From Geobacter sp. UBA5730 (GTDB lineage Bacteria > Desulfobacterota > Desulfuromonadia > Geobacterales > Pseudopelobacteraceae), in assembly GCA_002419465.1 (NCBI GenBank), contig DIGE01000009.1, positions 1-64,000 on the forward strand: a DNA stretch of 64,000 bases, written 5' to 3'. Position numbers and translations under genes: made by a program. The notes below the pieces were generated by a model, which made no database searches, had not been told where the DNA came from, and worked only from the letters and a program-made list of their open reading frames with translations. Below, in pieces: positions 49,703 through 58,716 of this stretch (within the stretch, counting starts at the first letter, position 1; every line of letters starts with the position of its first letter).

Positions 49703-50548
49703 TTAGACGGTTTCTACCACCGCCACAAACCAATCCTGGCGCTGTTGCAACGCCGCCCCGGCCTGCTGGGCGGTTGCCTGATCCTCAAAAAGTCCGAAAA
49801 CGGTCGGTCCGCTTCCCGACATCAGGGATCCAGCCGCACCAAGCTCCAGCAATGAGCGCTTGATCTCGGCAATCACCGGAAAGGCAGGAATGGTAACTGA
49901 TTCCAAGTCGTTGCCAAGAATTTTGCACAAGTCGACCAGATTTTCAAAAGAGTTAGAGAGTTTAGCCAGCCGATCTCGTTGTGTCAACTGCAAATTTTGG
50001 TACACCCATGCAGTGGAAACCGGCAGATTGGGATTAACCAGCACCACCCAGACATCCGGCACCTTGGCCAACGGAGTTAGCAGCTCACCAATCCCCTCGG
50101 CCAATGCCGTCTGGCCAAACACAAAAAAAGGCACGTCGGCCCCGAGTGTTACGCCGATTTCCATCAGCCGCTTACAGGAAAGCCCCAGGCCCAGCAGCTC
50201 ATTGAGCCCCGACAATACCGCTGCACAATCGCTGCTGCCGCCGCCCAGACCTGCCGCAACCGGAATGTTTTTCGTAATCCCGATAGCAATCCCCTGGTCA
50301 CTACCGGCAAGCTCCAGCAGCGCACGGGCCGCCTTCCAGGCGATATTCCCCTCGCCCTCCGGCACTCCTGCGCGACCACAGCTGACCCGGATACCGGGCT
50401 GTGTCACCAGACTGATCGTAACCTCATCACACAGATTGACACGCTGCATGATCATCCGCAGGTCATGATACCCGTTGGGGCGCTTGCCCACCACATCCAG
50501 ACGGTAATTCACCTTGGCCGGAGCCTGCACAACGATGGTCTGAAGCAT
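49703..50548 (-). CDS. ispE: 4-diphosphocytidyl-2-C-methyl-D-erythritol kinase
   Basis: A 281-aa GHMP kinase: VQAPAKVNYRLDVVGKRPNG at the N-terminus, the ATP loop IPVAAGLGGGSSDCAAVL, and the C-terminal SLMSGSGPTVFGLFED. It phosphorylates CDP-methylerythritol in the MEP isoprenoid pathway. The ATG at 50548 (MLQTIVVQAPAKVN) follows GGAG at 8 nt; in-frame starts further upstream are less likely. It is the first gene of its minus-strand series and is divergent from aguA. Confidence 0.95.
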   Translation of the reverse strand: MLQTIVVQAPAKVNYRLDVVGKRPNGYHDLRMIMQRVNLCDEVTISLVTQPGIRVSCGRAGVPEGEGNIAWKAARALLELAGSDQGIAIGITKNIPVAAGLGGGSSDCAAVLSGLNELLGLGLSCKRLMEIGVTLGADVPFFVFGQTALAEGIGELLTPLAKVPDVWVVLVNPNLPVSTAWVYQNLQLTQRDRLAKLSNSFENLVDLCKILGNDLESVTIPAFPVIAEIKRSLLELGAAGSLMSGSGPTVFGLFEDQATAQQAGAALQQRQDWFVAVVETV

Positions 50549-50700
50549 GGATTGTTCTCCGCTCATACAATCAAGGATAGGTAACACGGGAGCCTTTGTC
50601 TTACCCAAACGGGCACAGGAAATCAAGGCTAAAGCCCTTGCGGATAGACAGATTCACGGCTATACTTCCGCCGATATACTTATTAAAGGAGCCACTTACG

Positions 50701-51729
50701 ATGTCCATGGCAATCCGTCTTCCAGCCGAGTGGGAAGAGCAGGACGGCATACTTTTGGCGTGGCCCCACGAGGCCAGCGACTGGGCTCCTCTGCTGCCCG
50801 AAGTGCGCCGGGTATACGTTGAGTTGATCAACGCCATCACCCGTTTTGAAGCGGTACTGCTGGCGGCGCCCGCCCCTGACGAGGCCCGCAGCTGGCTGCA
50901 ACAGGCCGGCGCCCCCCTGGAACGGGTCAGGATCATCCCCGCTGCGACTGATGACACCTGGACCAGGGACTGCGGCCCGGTCACCGTCATGGTCAACAAC
51001 CAGCCAGTCCTGCTTGATTTTGGTTTCAACGGCTGGGGGCTCAAATTTCCCGCCCAGCACGACAATCAGCTTACCCGCTGCCTGAAGGCTCAAGCTGCGC
51101 TGAAGCCCAGGGTCAACACCATCGGCCTGATTCTGGAGGGGGGCAGCATTGAAAGCGACGGCAACGGCACCATCCTCACCACCAGCCAGTGCCTGCTCTC
51201 ACCCAACCGCAACCCCCAACTGGATCAGGATGAACTGACCGGGGCACTGCAATCCCTGCTAGGCGCCCGTCTGGTGCATTGGCTGGAGCATGGGCATCTG
51301 GCCGGTGACGACACCGACGCCCACATCGACACCCTGGCACGGCTTTGCCCCAACGACACCATTGTGTATGCGGCCTGCGATACCCCTGATGACGAGCATT
51401 ATCAGCCGCTCAAACGGATGGAGCAAGAACTGGGTGCCTTGCGCACGCTGACCGGCCAGCCCTACCGGCTGTTACCGCTGCCCTGGCCACGTCCCTGCCA
51501 TGACGGCGACGGCCGGCGCCTGCCTGCCACCTATGCCAACTTTCTGGTGATCAACGGCGCCGTGCTGGTCCCCACCTATGGGCAACCAACCGACAACGGT
51601 GCACTGGCCATGATTGGCCTGGCCTTCCCTGGACGTGAAATTATCGGGATTAACTGCCTGCCGCTGCTTGAACAGCACGGTTCACTGCACTGCATTACCA
51701 TGCAGCTGCCCCGAGGAGTACTGCCATGA
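50701..51729 (+). CDS. aguA: Agmatine deiminase
   Basis: A 342-aa guanidino-group-modifying enzyme. RLPAEWEEQDGILLAWPHEA is the typical start; DDTWTRDCGPVTV, GLILEGGSIESDGNGTILTT and the C-terminal GSLHCITMQLPRG (nucleophilic Cys) form the active site. It converts agmatine to N-carbamoylputrescine plus ammonia. AAAGGAG precedes the ATG at 50701; an in-frame ATG further upstream falls in the ispE promoter region. Its stop overlaps the aguB start, so the two steps are coupled. Confidence 0.95.
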   Translation: MSMAIRLPAEWEEQDGILLAWPHEASDWAPLLPEVRRVYVELINAITRFEAVLLAAPAPDEARSWLQQAGAPLERVRIIPAATDDTWTRDCGPVTVMVNNQPVLLDFGFNGWGLKFPAQHDNQLTRCLKAQAALKPRVNTIGLILEGGSIESDGNGTILTTSQCLLSPNRNPQLDQDELTGALQSLLGARLVHWLEHGHLAGDDTDAHIDTLARLCPNDTIVYAACDTPDDEHYQPLKRMEQELGALRTLTGQPYRLLPLPWPRPCHDGDGRRLPATYANFLVINGAVLVPTYGQPTDNGALAMIGLAFPGREIIGINCLPLLEQHGSLHCITMQLPRGVLP

Positions 51730-52610
51730 GCAGTCTGCCAATAGCCCTGATCCAACAGACCTGTAGCCTTGACACTCAGGCCACCCTCGCGGCCAGTTGC
51801 GACAAGATACGTCAAGCGGCCAGACAGGGAGCACGTTTAGTTGCATTACAGGAACTGCATAGCGGCCCCTATTTCTGTCAAACCGAGGAAACGGCCCAGT
51901 TTGACCGGGCTGAGCCGATCCCCGGCCCAACCACCACCCTGCTGGGAGATTTGGCCAGGGAGTTGGGGATAGTGCTGGTGGCCTCCCTGTTCGAGCGCCG
52001 GGCTGCCGGGCTGTATCACAACACCGCCGTGGTGTTTGAAACAGACGGCTGCATTGCCGGCACCTATCGCAAGATGCACATCCCCGACGATCCGGGCTTT
52101 TATGAAAAATTCTATTTCACCCCGGGTGACCTTGGATTCACGCCGATCCACACCTCGCTGGGCAATTTGGGAGTTTTGGTCTGCTGGGATCAGTGGTACC
52201 CCGAAGCTGCTCGCCTGATGGCCCTGGCCGGGGCTGATCTGCTGATCTACCCCACCGCGATCGGCTGGGACCCGGGCGATTCTGCTGAAGAGCAGCAGCG
52301 TCAGTGCGTGGCCTGGGAAACGGTCCAGCGTGGCCACGCCGTAGCGAATGGTCTGCCGGTACTGGCCATCAACCGGGTCGGCTTCGAGGCGTCGCCGGAT
52401 CCAGCCGCCAGCGGCATCCGTTTTTGGGGCAACAGCTTTGTTGCCGGCCCCCAGGGAGAAATCCTTGCGCACGCCTCCAGCGACCAGGAAGAAATTCTTT
52501 CCCTTGAACTGGACCTGACCAGAAGCGAACAGGTCCGCCGCGTCTGGCCCTTCTTGCGCGACCGGCGCATTGACGCCTACCAGGATATTTTAAAACGCTT
52601 TCGGGATTGA
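51726..52610 (+). CDS. aguB: N-carbamoylputrescine amidase
   Basis: A 294-aa nitrilase-superfamily amidase with the Glu-Lys-Cys triad: LVALQELHSGPYFCQ (Glu), YRKMHIPDDPGFYEKFYFTP (Lys) and LGVLVCWDQWYPEAARLMAL (Cys). AIGWDPGD and ANGLPVLAINRVGFE are typical of AguB. It hydrolyses N-carbamoylputrescine to putrescine, CO2 and ammonia. With speA and aguA this completes putrescine synthesis for the carboxyspermidine pathway at 5.3-7.6 kb. Confidence 0.95.
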   Translation: MSSLPIALIQQTCSLDTQATLAASCDKIRQAARQGARLVALQELHSGPYFCQTEETAQFDRAEPIPGPTTTLLGDLARELGIVLVASLFERRAAGLYHNTAVVFETDGCIAGTYRKMHIPDDPGFYEKFYFTPGDLGFTPIHTSLGNLGVLVCWDQWYPEAARLMALAGADLLIYPTAIGWDPGDSAEEQQRQCVAWETVQRGHAVANGLPVLAINRVGFEASPDPAASGIRFWGNSFVAGPQGEILAHASSDQEEILSLELDLTRSEQVRRVWPFLRDRRIDAYQDILKRFRD

Positions 52611-52627
52611 CGAGGAAACACACGACC

Positions 52628-53014
52628 ATGCCCGACAACGCCCCCCTGTTGGACCATGCCTACCTGCGGGATAACTACCTGTCGGTGGGATTTGGCGACG
52701 TGTTGCGTGATGTTCTGATTACCATGCGACAACAGGCTGTTGAATATTTATCCGCTGCTCAGGATGCACTGAAGCATCAGGACCGGTCTGCCCTGGCAGA
52801 AACTGCCCATGCCCTGAAGGGTTCTGCAGGTTCGGTAGGGGCAAGCCAACTGGCAGCAACCGCCGAACGGCTGGAAATGGCCGCTCCCACCGAAAATCTG
52901 GCGGCCCTGTCCCGACGGGTGGCAGAGTTGGCGCTGGTAACGGCCAGAACCGACCGGGCCTTCGCTACAGAGCTTGAACGGCCGGCGGACGACGGCTGGC
53001 TGGATCTGCTGTAA
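52628..53014 (+). CDS. HPt domain phosphotransfer protein (128 aa)
   Basis: A small helical protein with one Hpt domain. LAETAHALKGSAGSVGASQL holds the phospho-accepting His of the HxxKG motif. There is no signal peptide or other domain. It would relay phosphate between receivers of multistep phosphorelays. The ATG at 52628 has GAGGAAA upstream; an earlier TTG (52607) would overlap aguB. Its place behind aguAB hints at co-transcription, but no phosphorelay partner is adjacent. Confidence 0.85.
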   Translation: MPDNAPLLDHAYLRDNYLSVGFGDVLRDVLITMRQQAVEYLSAAQDALKHQDRSALAETAHALKGSAGSVGASQLAATAERLEMAAPTENLAALSRRVAELALVTARTDRAFATELERPADDGWLDLL

Positions 53015-53025
53015 CCCGCTCATCC

Positions 53026-54219
53026 TTACGGCTGGCCGATGGTCTGCTTGGCCAGCCGCTGCCAAGCCGGCAGACTCCGTTCAATCATCCCCTGATCAAC
53101 ACAATAGGCGATCCGGAAGTAGCCCGGCGCACCAAAGCCCGATCCCGGCACCAGCAAGATCTGATGAGTCTGGGCCAGCTTGACAAATTCTACATCATCC
53201 TTGAGCGGCGACTGCGGAAACAGGTAAAAAGCGCCGTCCGGCTTGACCATGCTGAAACCGAGCCTGGTCAGATTGTCGTACAACAGATCCCGCTTCTGCT
53301 GATAAGCGGCGACATCGACGGAAACATCCTGCAGACCGGTGACCAACCGTTGCATCAGGGCCGGCGCATTAACAAAACCGAGTGTGCGATTACAGAACAC
53401 CGCGCCTTCAACAAACTGCGTCGCCGTGGCCATACGCGGATTAACCGCCAGATAGCCGATCCGCTCACCAGCCAGGGCCAGATCCTTGCTATGGGAGGTG
53501 ACGATCACACTATTCTCGATCAACGGGAAGACATTGGGCACCTGCTGTCCGTCATAGGACAGGCGGGCATAGGGCTCATCTGAAATAACGTAAATCTGGT
53601 GACTGGTGCGCAGCTGGGTTTGCTTTACCAGCTCCCCCAGGGCAGCCAGCTCTTCGGCACGGTAAATCACCCCGGTGGGGTTATTGGGAGTATTGATAAT
53701 GATAGCCCGGGTCTTGGTGGTTATGGCCGCCTCGATGGCTGCCAGATCAAGACGAAAGGTCTCCCGGTTGGTCCAGACCTCCACCGGCACCCCGCCGTGA
53801 TTATCGATGTAAAACTTATACTCCACAAAGTAAGGGGCCAGGATAATGACCTCCTCACCGGGATTCAGGATGGTTTTGAGTACCACATTCAGAGCGCCGC
53901 CGGCACCACAGGTCATGATTACCTGTTCGGCCGTCACCGGCAGACCCGCGTCCCGCGTCAACCTGGCTGCCACGGCAGCCCGGGTCTCGGGATAACCGGC
54001 GTTGTTCATGTAGCGATGCATTCCCGGCAGCGGATGATTTGCCAGCTGCCGCAGCACCTCGCCAAACGCAGCAGGGGGCTCCACGTCCGGATTGCCCAGG
54101 GTAAAGTCGTAGACATGCTCAGCGCCGTACTGCTGGCGCAGCTTCTCACCCTCCTCAAACATCTTGCGAATCCATGACGAACGAGAAATATGTCCAGCTA
54201 TCTTGGTTGCTATGGCCAT
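53026..54219 (-). CDS. PLP-dependent class I/II aminotransferase
   Basis: A 397-aa fold-type I aminotransferase. TLGNPDVEPPAAF, IINTPNNPTGVIY, VISDEPYARLSYDG and the PLP lysine in SHSKDLALAGERIGYLAV are the class I signatures. It belongs to the aspartate-aminotransferase-like Ib group, but the substrate cannot be set from sequence; AspB-type or aromatic/branched-chain use are options. It converges on the HPt gene with only 11 bp between them. Confidence 0.88.
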   Translation of the reverse strand: MAIATKIAGHISRSSWIRKMFEEGEKLRQQYGAEHVYDFTLGNPDVEPPAAFGEVLRQLANHPLPGMHRYMNNAGYPETRAAVAARLTRDAGLPVTAEQVIMTCGAGGALNVVLKTILNPGEEVIILAPYFVEYKFYIDNHGGVPVEVWTNRETFRLDLAAIEAAITTKTRAIIINTPNNPTGVIYRAEELAALGELVKQTQLRTSHQIYVISDEPYARLSYDGQQVPNVFPLIENSVIVTSHSKDLALAGERIGYLAVNPRMATATQFVEGAVFCNRTLGFVNAPALMQRLVTGLQDVSVDVAAYQQKRDLLYDNLTRLGFSMVKPDGAFYLFPQSPLKDDVEFVKLAQTHQILLVPGSGFGAPGYFRIAYCVDQGMIERSLPAWQRLAKQTIGQP

Positions 54220-54454
54220 GCGATGGTCCTCTCACCGTATAGTAAATTTGTTCATTATCCTATCGTGGGCTGACTGCCGTGCGCACGTTGTCACCCGATC
54301 CAACCTTCCCGGATGGCTTTCAACATGACCGCACTCACCACGAACCAGGGGGCAAATCCAGACAGGCCCGGCCAACGAACGGCGTGGCGGAGAGTACGGG
54401 CAAGAGAAAGAACAGAAGCGGGCTTCAGCGAATGTTTTGTGCTCGCCGTCCCGT
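54220..54454. other. Intergenic spacer between the aminotransferase and the lipoprotein gene
   Basis: I see no gene, terminator or clear promoter in this spacer. It is GC-rich and contains only short frames without ribosome binding sites. Confidence 0.4.
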
Positions 54455-55060
54455 TTATTTCAGATAGGTCACCAGGTCGGCAGTAGCATCCTTCATCACC
54501 GCCCCCAACGCCTTCTGGAGCAGCTGTTGATGCAACTTCTCACGATCCCTGACCGCAAAATCAGAGACATTTTTACCATAGGTCAGCTTACGCACCAAGG
54601 CGCCGTTCTTCCAGAGCTCGAGCACGACCTGGATCTTACATTCCGCCTCGATCTTGACCAATGAGCTCACCTCGTCCAGCGAGACCGTGGCGCCGGTCAG
54701 CACCACCCCCTGCTGGACATCCTTGGGCAAACCCGCCACAATTTGTGCCGTATAGCCGGCCCTGAGCAGTTCCTGTTGCAGAGCATCACGCACCAACGTA
54801 GCCGGCGCAACCGAACTGACCACATTACCCTTGACCCTGCCATCGGTATCCTTGACTTCGCCATAAATAAACTGTACCCGCCCAAGGCCGGTCATGCCGT
54901 CAAGGTTTGATGCCAACAGCACGGTGCCTCCAGCCCCCTTGATCTCACTGGCCGGCTGATAGGACGGCTTCAGCACCAGATCGGTGGGGGCACAGGCTGA
55001 CAACACCCCCGCTACCAGTAGCAGACAAGCTAACATCTTACGATTTAACAATTTTTTCAT
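54455..55060 (-). CDS. Putative lipoprotein (201 aa)
   Basis: The N-terminus MKKLLNRKMLACLLLVAGVL followed by SAC is a type II signal peptide with lipobox LSAC at about residues 20-23. The mature protein is predicted beta/alpha with no TM segment; a repeated pattern LVRDALQQELLRAGY, then QGVVLTGATVSLDEV, recalls YajG-like or curli-assembly-like outer-membrane lipoproteins, but I cannot name the family. The ATG at 55060 follows AGGAG. It lies immediately downstream of the type I secretion remnants on the same strand, though it may be unrelated to them. Confidence 0.75.
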   Translation of the reverse strand: MKKLLNRKMLACLLLVAGVLSACAPTDLVLKPSYQPASEIKGAGGTVLLASNLDGMTGLGRVQFIYGEVKDTDGRVKGNVVSSVAPATLVRDALQQELLRAGYTAQIVAGLPKDVQQGVVLTGATVSLDEVSSLVKIEAECKIQVVLELWKNGALVRKLTYGKNVSDFAVRDREKLHQQLLQKALGAVMKDATADLVTYLK

Positions 55061-55198
55061 GACATCGCTCCTGTTTTCATTTACCGGCGTTACGAGTTTT
55101 CTACTCATATCAGTAGAGGAGCCCAACATTTGTTTAGTTGACAGAAATAACACTTAATTTTTCGTGCTTAGCTGCTTTTTACTGAAAAAATTTTACTT

Positions 55199-55978
55199 TC
55201 ACCGCTCCCGTCCCGCCTCCTGAAACGCCTTGCTGATTGGCGAGAAGAAGTATTCCAGCACCGACCGTGTCCCCAGCTTGATTTCCGCAGTCACCTGCAT
55301 GCCGGGTGTCAGTTTGTGCTTTAGGCCATCCGCAATCAGCTGCTGGTTTGACAAGGCCACCAGGGTACGGTAGTGCAGTTGCGTGCTGGCCTTGGTGGTC
55401 GGCACAATCCCCTGCTCCCCCATCTTGGCCTGCCCTTGGTTCTCGCTGGCATCGGCACTAACCTGATCAACAGTACCATCAATCATACCGTATTTTTGAA
55501 AGATGAAGGCAGAAAGTTTCAGTTTGACTGGCTGCTTTGGACGTACAAAACCGATATCTTCGGTGGAGACCCAGACTTCAGCTTGTAGCGGCTCATCCCT
55601 TGGCACCAGGGTCATCATGATCGTTCCCGGTGTCACCACGGTACCGGCGGTGTGAGTGGCCAGGTCCTTCACTACACCATTCTGAGGAGCTTTCAGCTCC
55701 AGCAGGTCATGGCGATGCTGCTGTTTGGCCAGTTCCTGCCTGATCTTTTCAAACTGCCCCATGGCCTCAATCCGCTCAATTTGAAGTTGACGACGATTGT
55801 CAGCCGTGATCTGGGCCGCTTTTTTCTGGGCCTGGTTGATAGTGGCCTGAGCGCTTTTGATGTTGAACTCCTGGGAACGCAGATCATGCTCCTTTTCAAT
55901 CCGCTCACGCTGTTTTTCGGCAGCCTGGAGTTTGGCCACCATGCCGTCCCTGTAAAGGTCGGCATAAGCCTTCTCCTG
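55199..55978 (-). pseudogene. HlyD-family type I secretion adaptor, 5'-truncated
   Basis: About 258 residues remain. The coiled-coil end (EKAYADLYRDGMVAKLQ, QRERIEKEHDLRSQEF) leads into the lipoyl/beta-barrel part (LELKAPQNGVVKDLATHTAG, MTLVPRDEPLQAEVWV, FIFQKYGMIDGTVDQVSADA) and the conserved C-terminus GMQVTAEIKLGTRSVLEYFF. Full adaptors are 400-480 aa with an N-terminal TM helix; here the TM and first coiled-coil half are missing. At about 55976-55980 the frame joins out of phase to the RTX gene. The loss leaves no inner-membrane anchor, so it should be non-functional. Confidence 0.85.
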
Positions 55979-58117
55979 TTACCACCAGTTCCTGAACACC
56001 GACGGCGTTGTTGTCGGGTGTGCCGCTGAAGGTGCGGGTGATCGGGTTGAAGCTGATCCAGGACGGCAGAGCTGTATTGTCCGGCCCGCTAACCCGGTAG
56101 GTCATGGCCAGCCCTTCGGGATCGATAAAGGCGTCATCCGGCAGCTTAAAGCTGAAGGAGGTGTCTTCGACAACGGTCTGATCAATGGATTCGCCGCCGG
56201 CCAACGGCGCCTGATTAAGCATCTCCTGCAGATAAACGGTCGTACCGTCGGCCAGTTGCAGGGCGCTGATAGGCAGGTCGCCGCGTGCGCCGGTCGGGTT
56301 GTAGTTGTTGATTCGTACGTGATCGCCAAGCGAGCCGTAGCTGATCAGCAGGTCGTCGCCATCCACGGTCATAGTGATGTCGTTGCGTGTGATGCCGTCG
56401 CCAAAGCTCAGGATATCCGTACCGTCACCAGCATAAATGGTGTCGTTGCCGCTGCCGCCGTAGATGTTATCGGCCCCGCCAACAGCAGCATTCGTATAAG
56501 CGAGATTACTGAAGTTTGAATTGTTCACACCCCAATCACGCAATGCGGCAGTCACGCTCGAATCGGCAAGGATGGTATCGTTGCCACCACCACCTACCAG
56601 CAGATCATTACCGCCACCGCCAAACAGGGCATCATTTTTATTTGAGCCATAGAGCTGGTCGTCGCCGCTGCCGGCCGAGAGCAGATCGCCCTTGGTGTTG
56701 ATACTCTCTGCAATCTCTCCGGCGTTATGGCAAAGGGATTCAGCTCTTTTAAGGCATAGCGGTAGGCGAGGGAGTCGTTGGTGTTAAGGTCAATACCTTT
56801 TGCCATGATGATGATGGTGCTGACAGGGTAGATTGGCAGAGGATCAACGGTGATTACGGCAGAAACGGGTATCTTGTCGATGGCTTTACGAATACTGTTA
56901 ATGTTTGAGTACAACGCTTCACGATTGTTTTTGGCAATCGGTGCGGAACTGCTCGATACCAGCAGTTTATTGAGTGTGTTGACCAGAGATTCAAAGGTGT
57001 AGTCGGCTGTACCGCTGATGGCCTTGAAGATAGTCTCTAGCTCACCTAGCACTGACGTAGCTGTTCCAGTCTGATAGCGTTTGTCCAGACGGATGAGCAG
57101 GTCGTACACGGCAAGGGCATCGGTCATTTGTGAGGAACCGTGGCCAAACACAATGCCAGGCATTGGACTTGCACTTTCAGTATATATTTCAACATGGCTC
57201 CCTTGCTGCTTCAGTCCAAAAGAGCTATCCATTGTGACAAAATTTGGTGCAGCAGAACCGAAAAAGTTTGTAATACTTCCAGAGTCAAATCTATCTCTGC
57301 CGCCTAGTATACTGAAAAGCTTACTGATATTTGATTCTGCGTTGCCACTTAACCCGGGAAGCAAACCTGTTGGATATCCAGCACCGTTTACGCTGTATGC
57401 CAAAGCCCCTGTTTCAGGAAAAAGTCGAGTAAAAGCTGCTGCCAGGTGTCCGCCCAAGCTATGCCCTGCTACAGAAAGAGGAGTAAGGCCATAAGTCAGT
57501 GCGCCCAACCCTTCGGCTCTTTTATCATTAAACACTTCACTGGATGGTTTAAGTTCAAGCTTGTACACTGTCCCTGATGGCTCGTCGATGAAGACATCAC
57601 TGCGTTGACGCAGCCCAAGTTCTACAGGCCCAGCTACCGTCCCTAAGAGGACGGCTCTTTCTGCCGCCAATAGCCCTGTTTCCATGTTAAGACGATCAAG
57701 GTTGGCAGCCAGATAACTTTGCTTTTCAGGAGTTCTTAGACGCGCAAAATCGTTATACATATCAACTATTTGCTTAAAAGCCAGTCCATCAATTACAATG
57801 TCGCCTATATCGGTAAGAAAAAGATCCTGACCAAGCCCTTCCGTACCCCTCGCTGCATAAACATACTCACCTGTTTTCTTATTCTTAAAAAGAGTTGCAG
57901 AGAAGTTGCTGCCAGTGTTTTGCTGATGAGCAACAATTTGCCACGTAGCTACAAAATCGGCTGCCTGCGTAGCGGAAAAACTGCCGTTAAGCTCCTTGTC
58001 TTGAAGAGCTTTTATTACAGCCTTATCATCAACTAACAATTTTGGTACCTTATGAAAAAGCACATAACTTGCTTCGGCCAGCGCTGCCATATCATAAGCT
58101 TTTGTGAGATCACTCAT
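55979..58117 (-). pseudogene. RTX lipase A, frameshifted and 3'-truncated
   Basis: The first ~465 codons encode a lipase-fold domain (nucleophile elbow VAGHSLGGHLAAAFTRLFP) plus the segment shared with lipase B, up to ELNPFAI. Near 56725 a deletion shifts the frame. In the new frame the sequence runs GEIAESINTKGDLLSAGSGD, RTX nonapeptides (GGGGNDLLVGGGGNDTILAD; GGSGNDTIYAGDG), a haemolysin-type segment and an Ig-like putative domain (SWISFNPITRTFSGTPDNNA). It stops abruptly in VQELVVT where hlyD sequence starts. Compared with lipase B about 100 residues are missing at the shift. As written the product is a 507-aa lipase half with a junk tail. The ATG overlaps the stop of the membrane-protein gene (ATGA). 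Confidence 0.82.
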
Positions 58118-58716
58118 TTAACTTCCCTCCCCATTCTTTCAAAGGCTAATTTATAATCTCCAAATTCTTCAATATTTGGCTTACACACTTCCGACCCTAC
58201 CCACCATTTAAGATACTTCCAATCCTCGCCAGAACCTGTAAGCAAACTGCCATAGCCGGAAGCGACATAAACAAGCTGAATAACAATTTCATTCTTTACA
58301 CTGTCAACAACTGACTCTTTGATTAGTCTTATTGGTAACAAAGGTGCTTCAATTTTTTGGTCATACCAAACAAAGCGTTCGTTTAGCCGATATCCTAGAA
58401 TTACTCCTGGCGCATCATATGCTGCTGAATGTTCACTCCACGTTAGCGTCTCAGCCACACCGGGGTTTTCTTTCTTCCACTGCTCAGGGGTCTTGTACAC
58501 CCAGAAACCGGCCTTGGTGGCACAGTAATACTTGTGCAGCAGCAGTGTAGGAATGTGATCCCAGAAAACCAACAGATACATAAAAAATGCAGCGGCAATT
58601 CCCCAACGCTTGACGCCACGCCCGTTTTTTCGAGCCCAACGGACTGTTGCTTTGACTATCCAGACTGAAACAGCCAAATAGATGCCAAAGGCCAAAAGAA
58701 ACAGTAATCCGATCAT
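58114..58716 (-). CDS. Small two-TM membrane protein A, candidate immunity/partner protein (200 aa)
   Basis: Two N-terminal TM helices (MIGLLFLLAFGIYLAVSVWI; about 40-62, WGIAAAFFMYLLVFW) precede a soluble domain likely outside the membrane. It shares with the 215-aa protein at 60634-61278 the block EQWKKENPGVAETL and a second block (A)SGYGSLLTGSGEDWKYLKWW versus SGYGNPFLGTPYGWKSYKVW; elsewhere the two diverge. It starts within the stop of lipase B (TAATG) and its stop overlaps lipase A (ATGA), so it is co-translated with two RTX lipases. No family is known to me; an immunity role against the lipase is inference from layout. Confidence 0.75.
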   Translation of the reverse strand: MIGLLFLLAFGIYLAVSVWIVKATVRWARKNGRGVKRWGIAAAFFMYLLVFWDHIPTLLLHKYYCATKAGFWVYKTPEQWKKENPGVAETLTWSEHSAAYDAPGVILGYRLNERFVWYDQKIEAPLLPIRLIKESVVDSVKNEIVIQLVYVASGYGSLLTGSGEDWKYLKWWVGSEVCKPNIEEFGDYKLAFERMGREVK

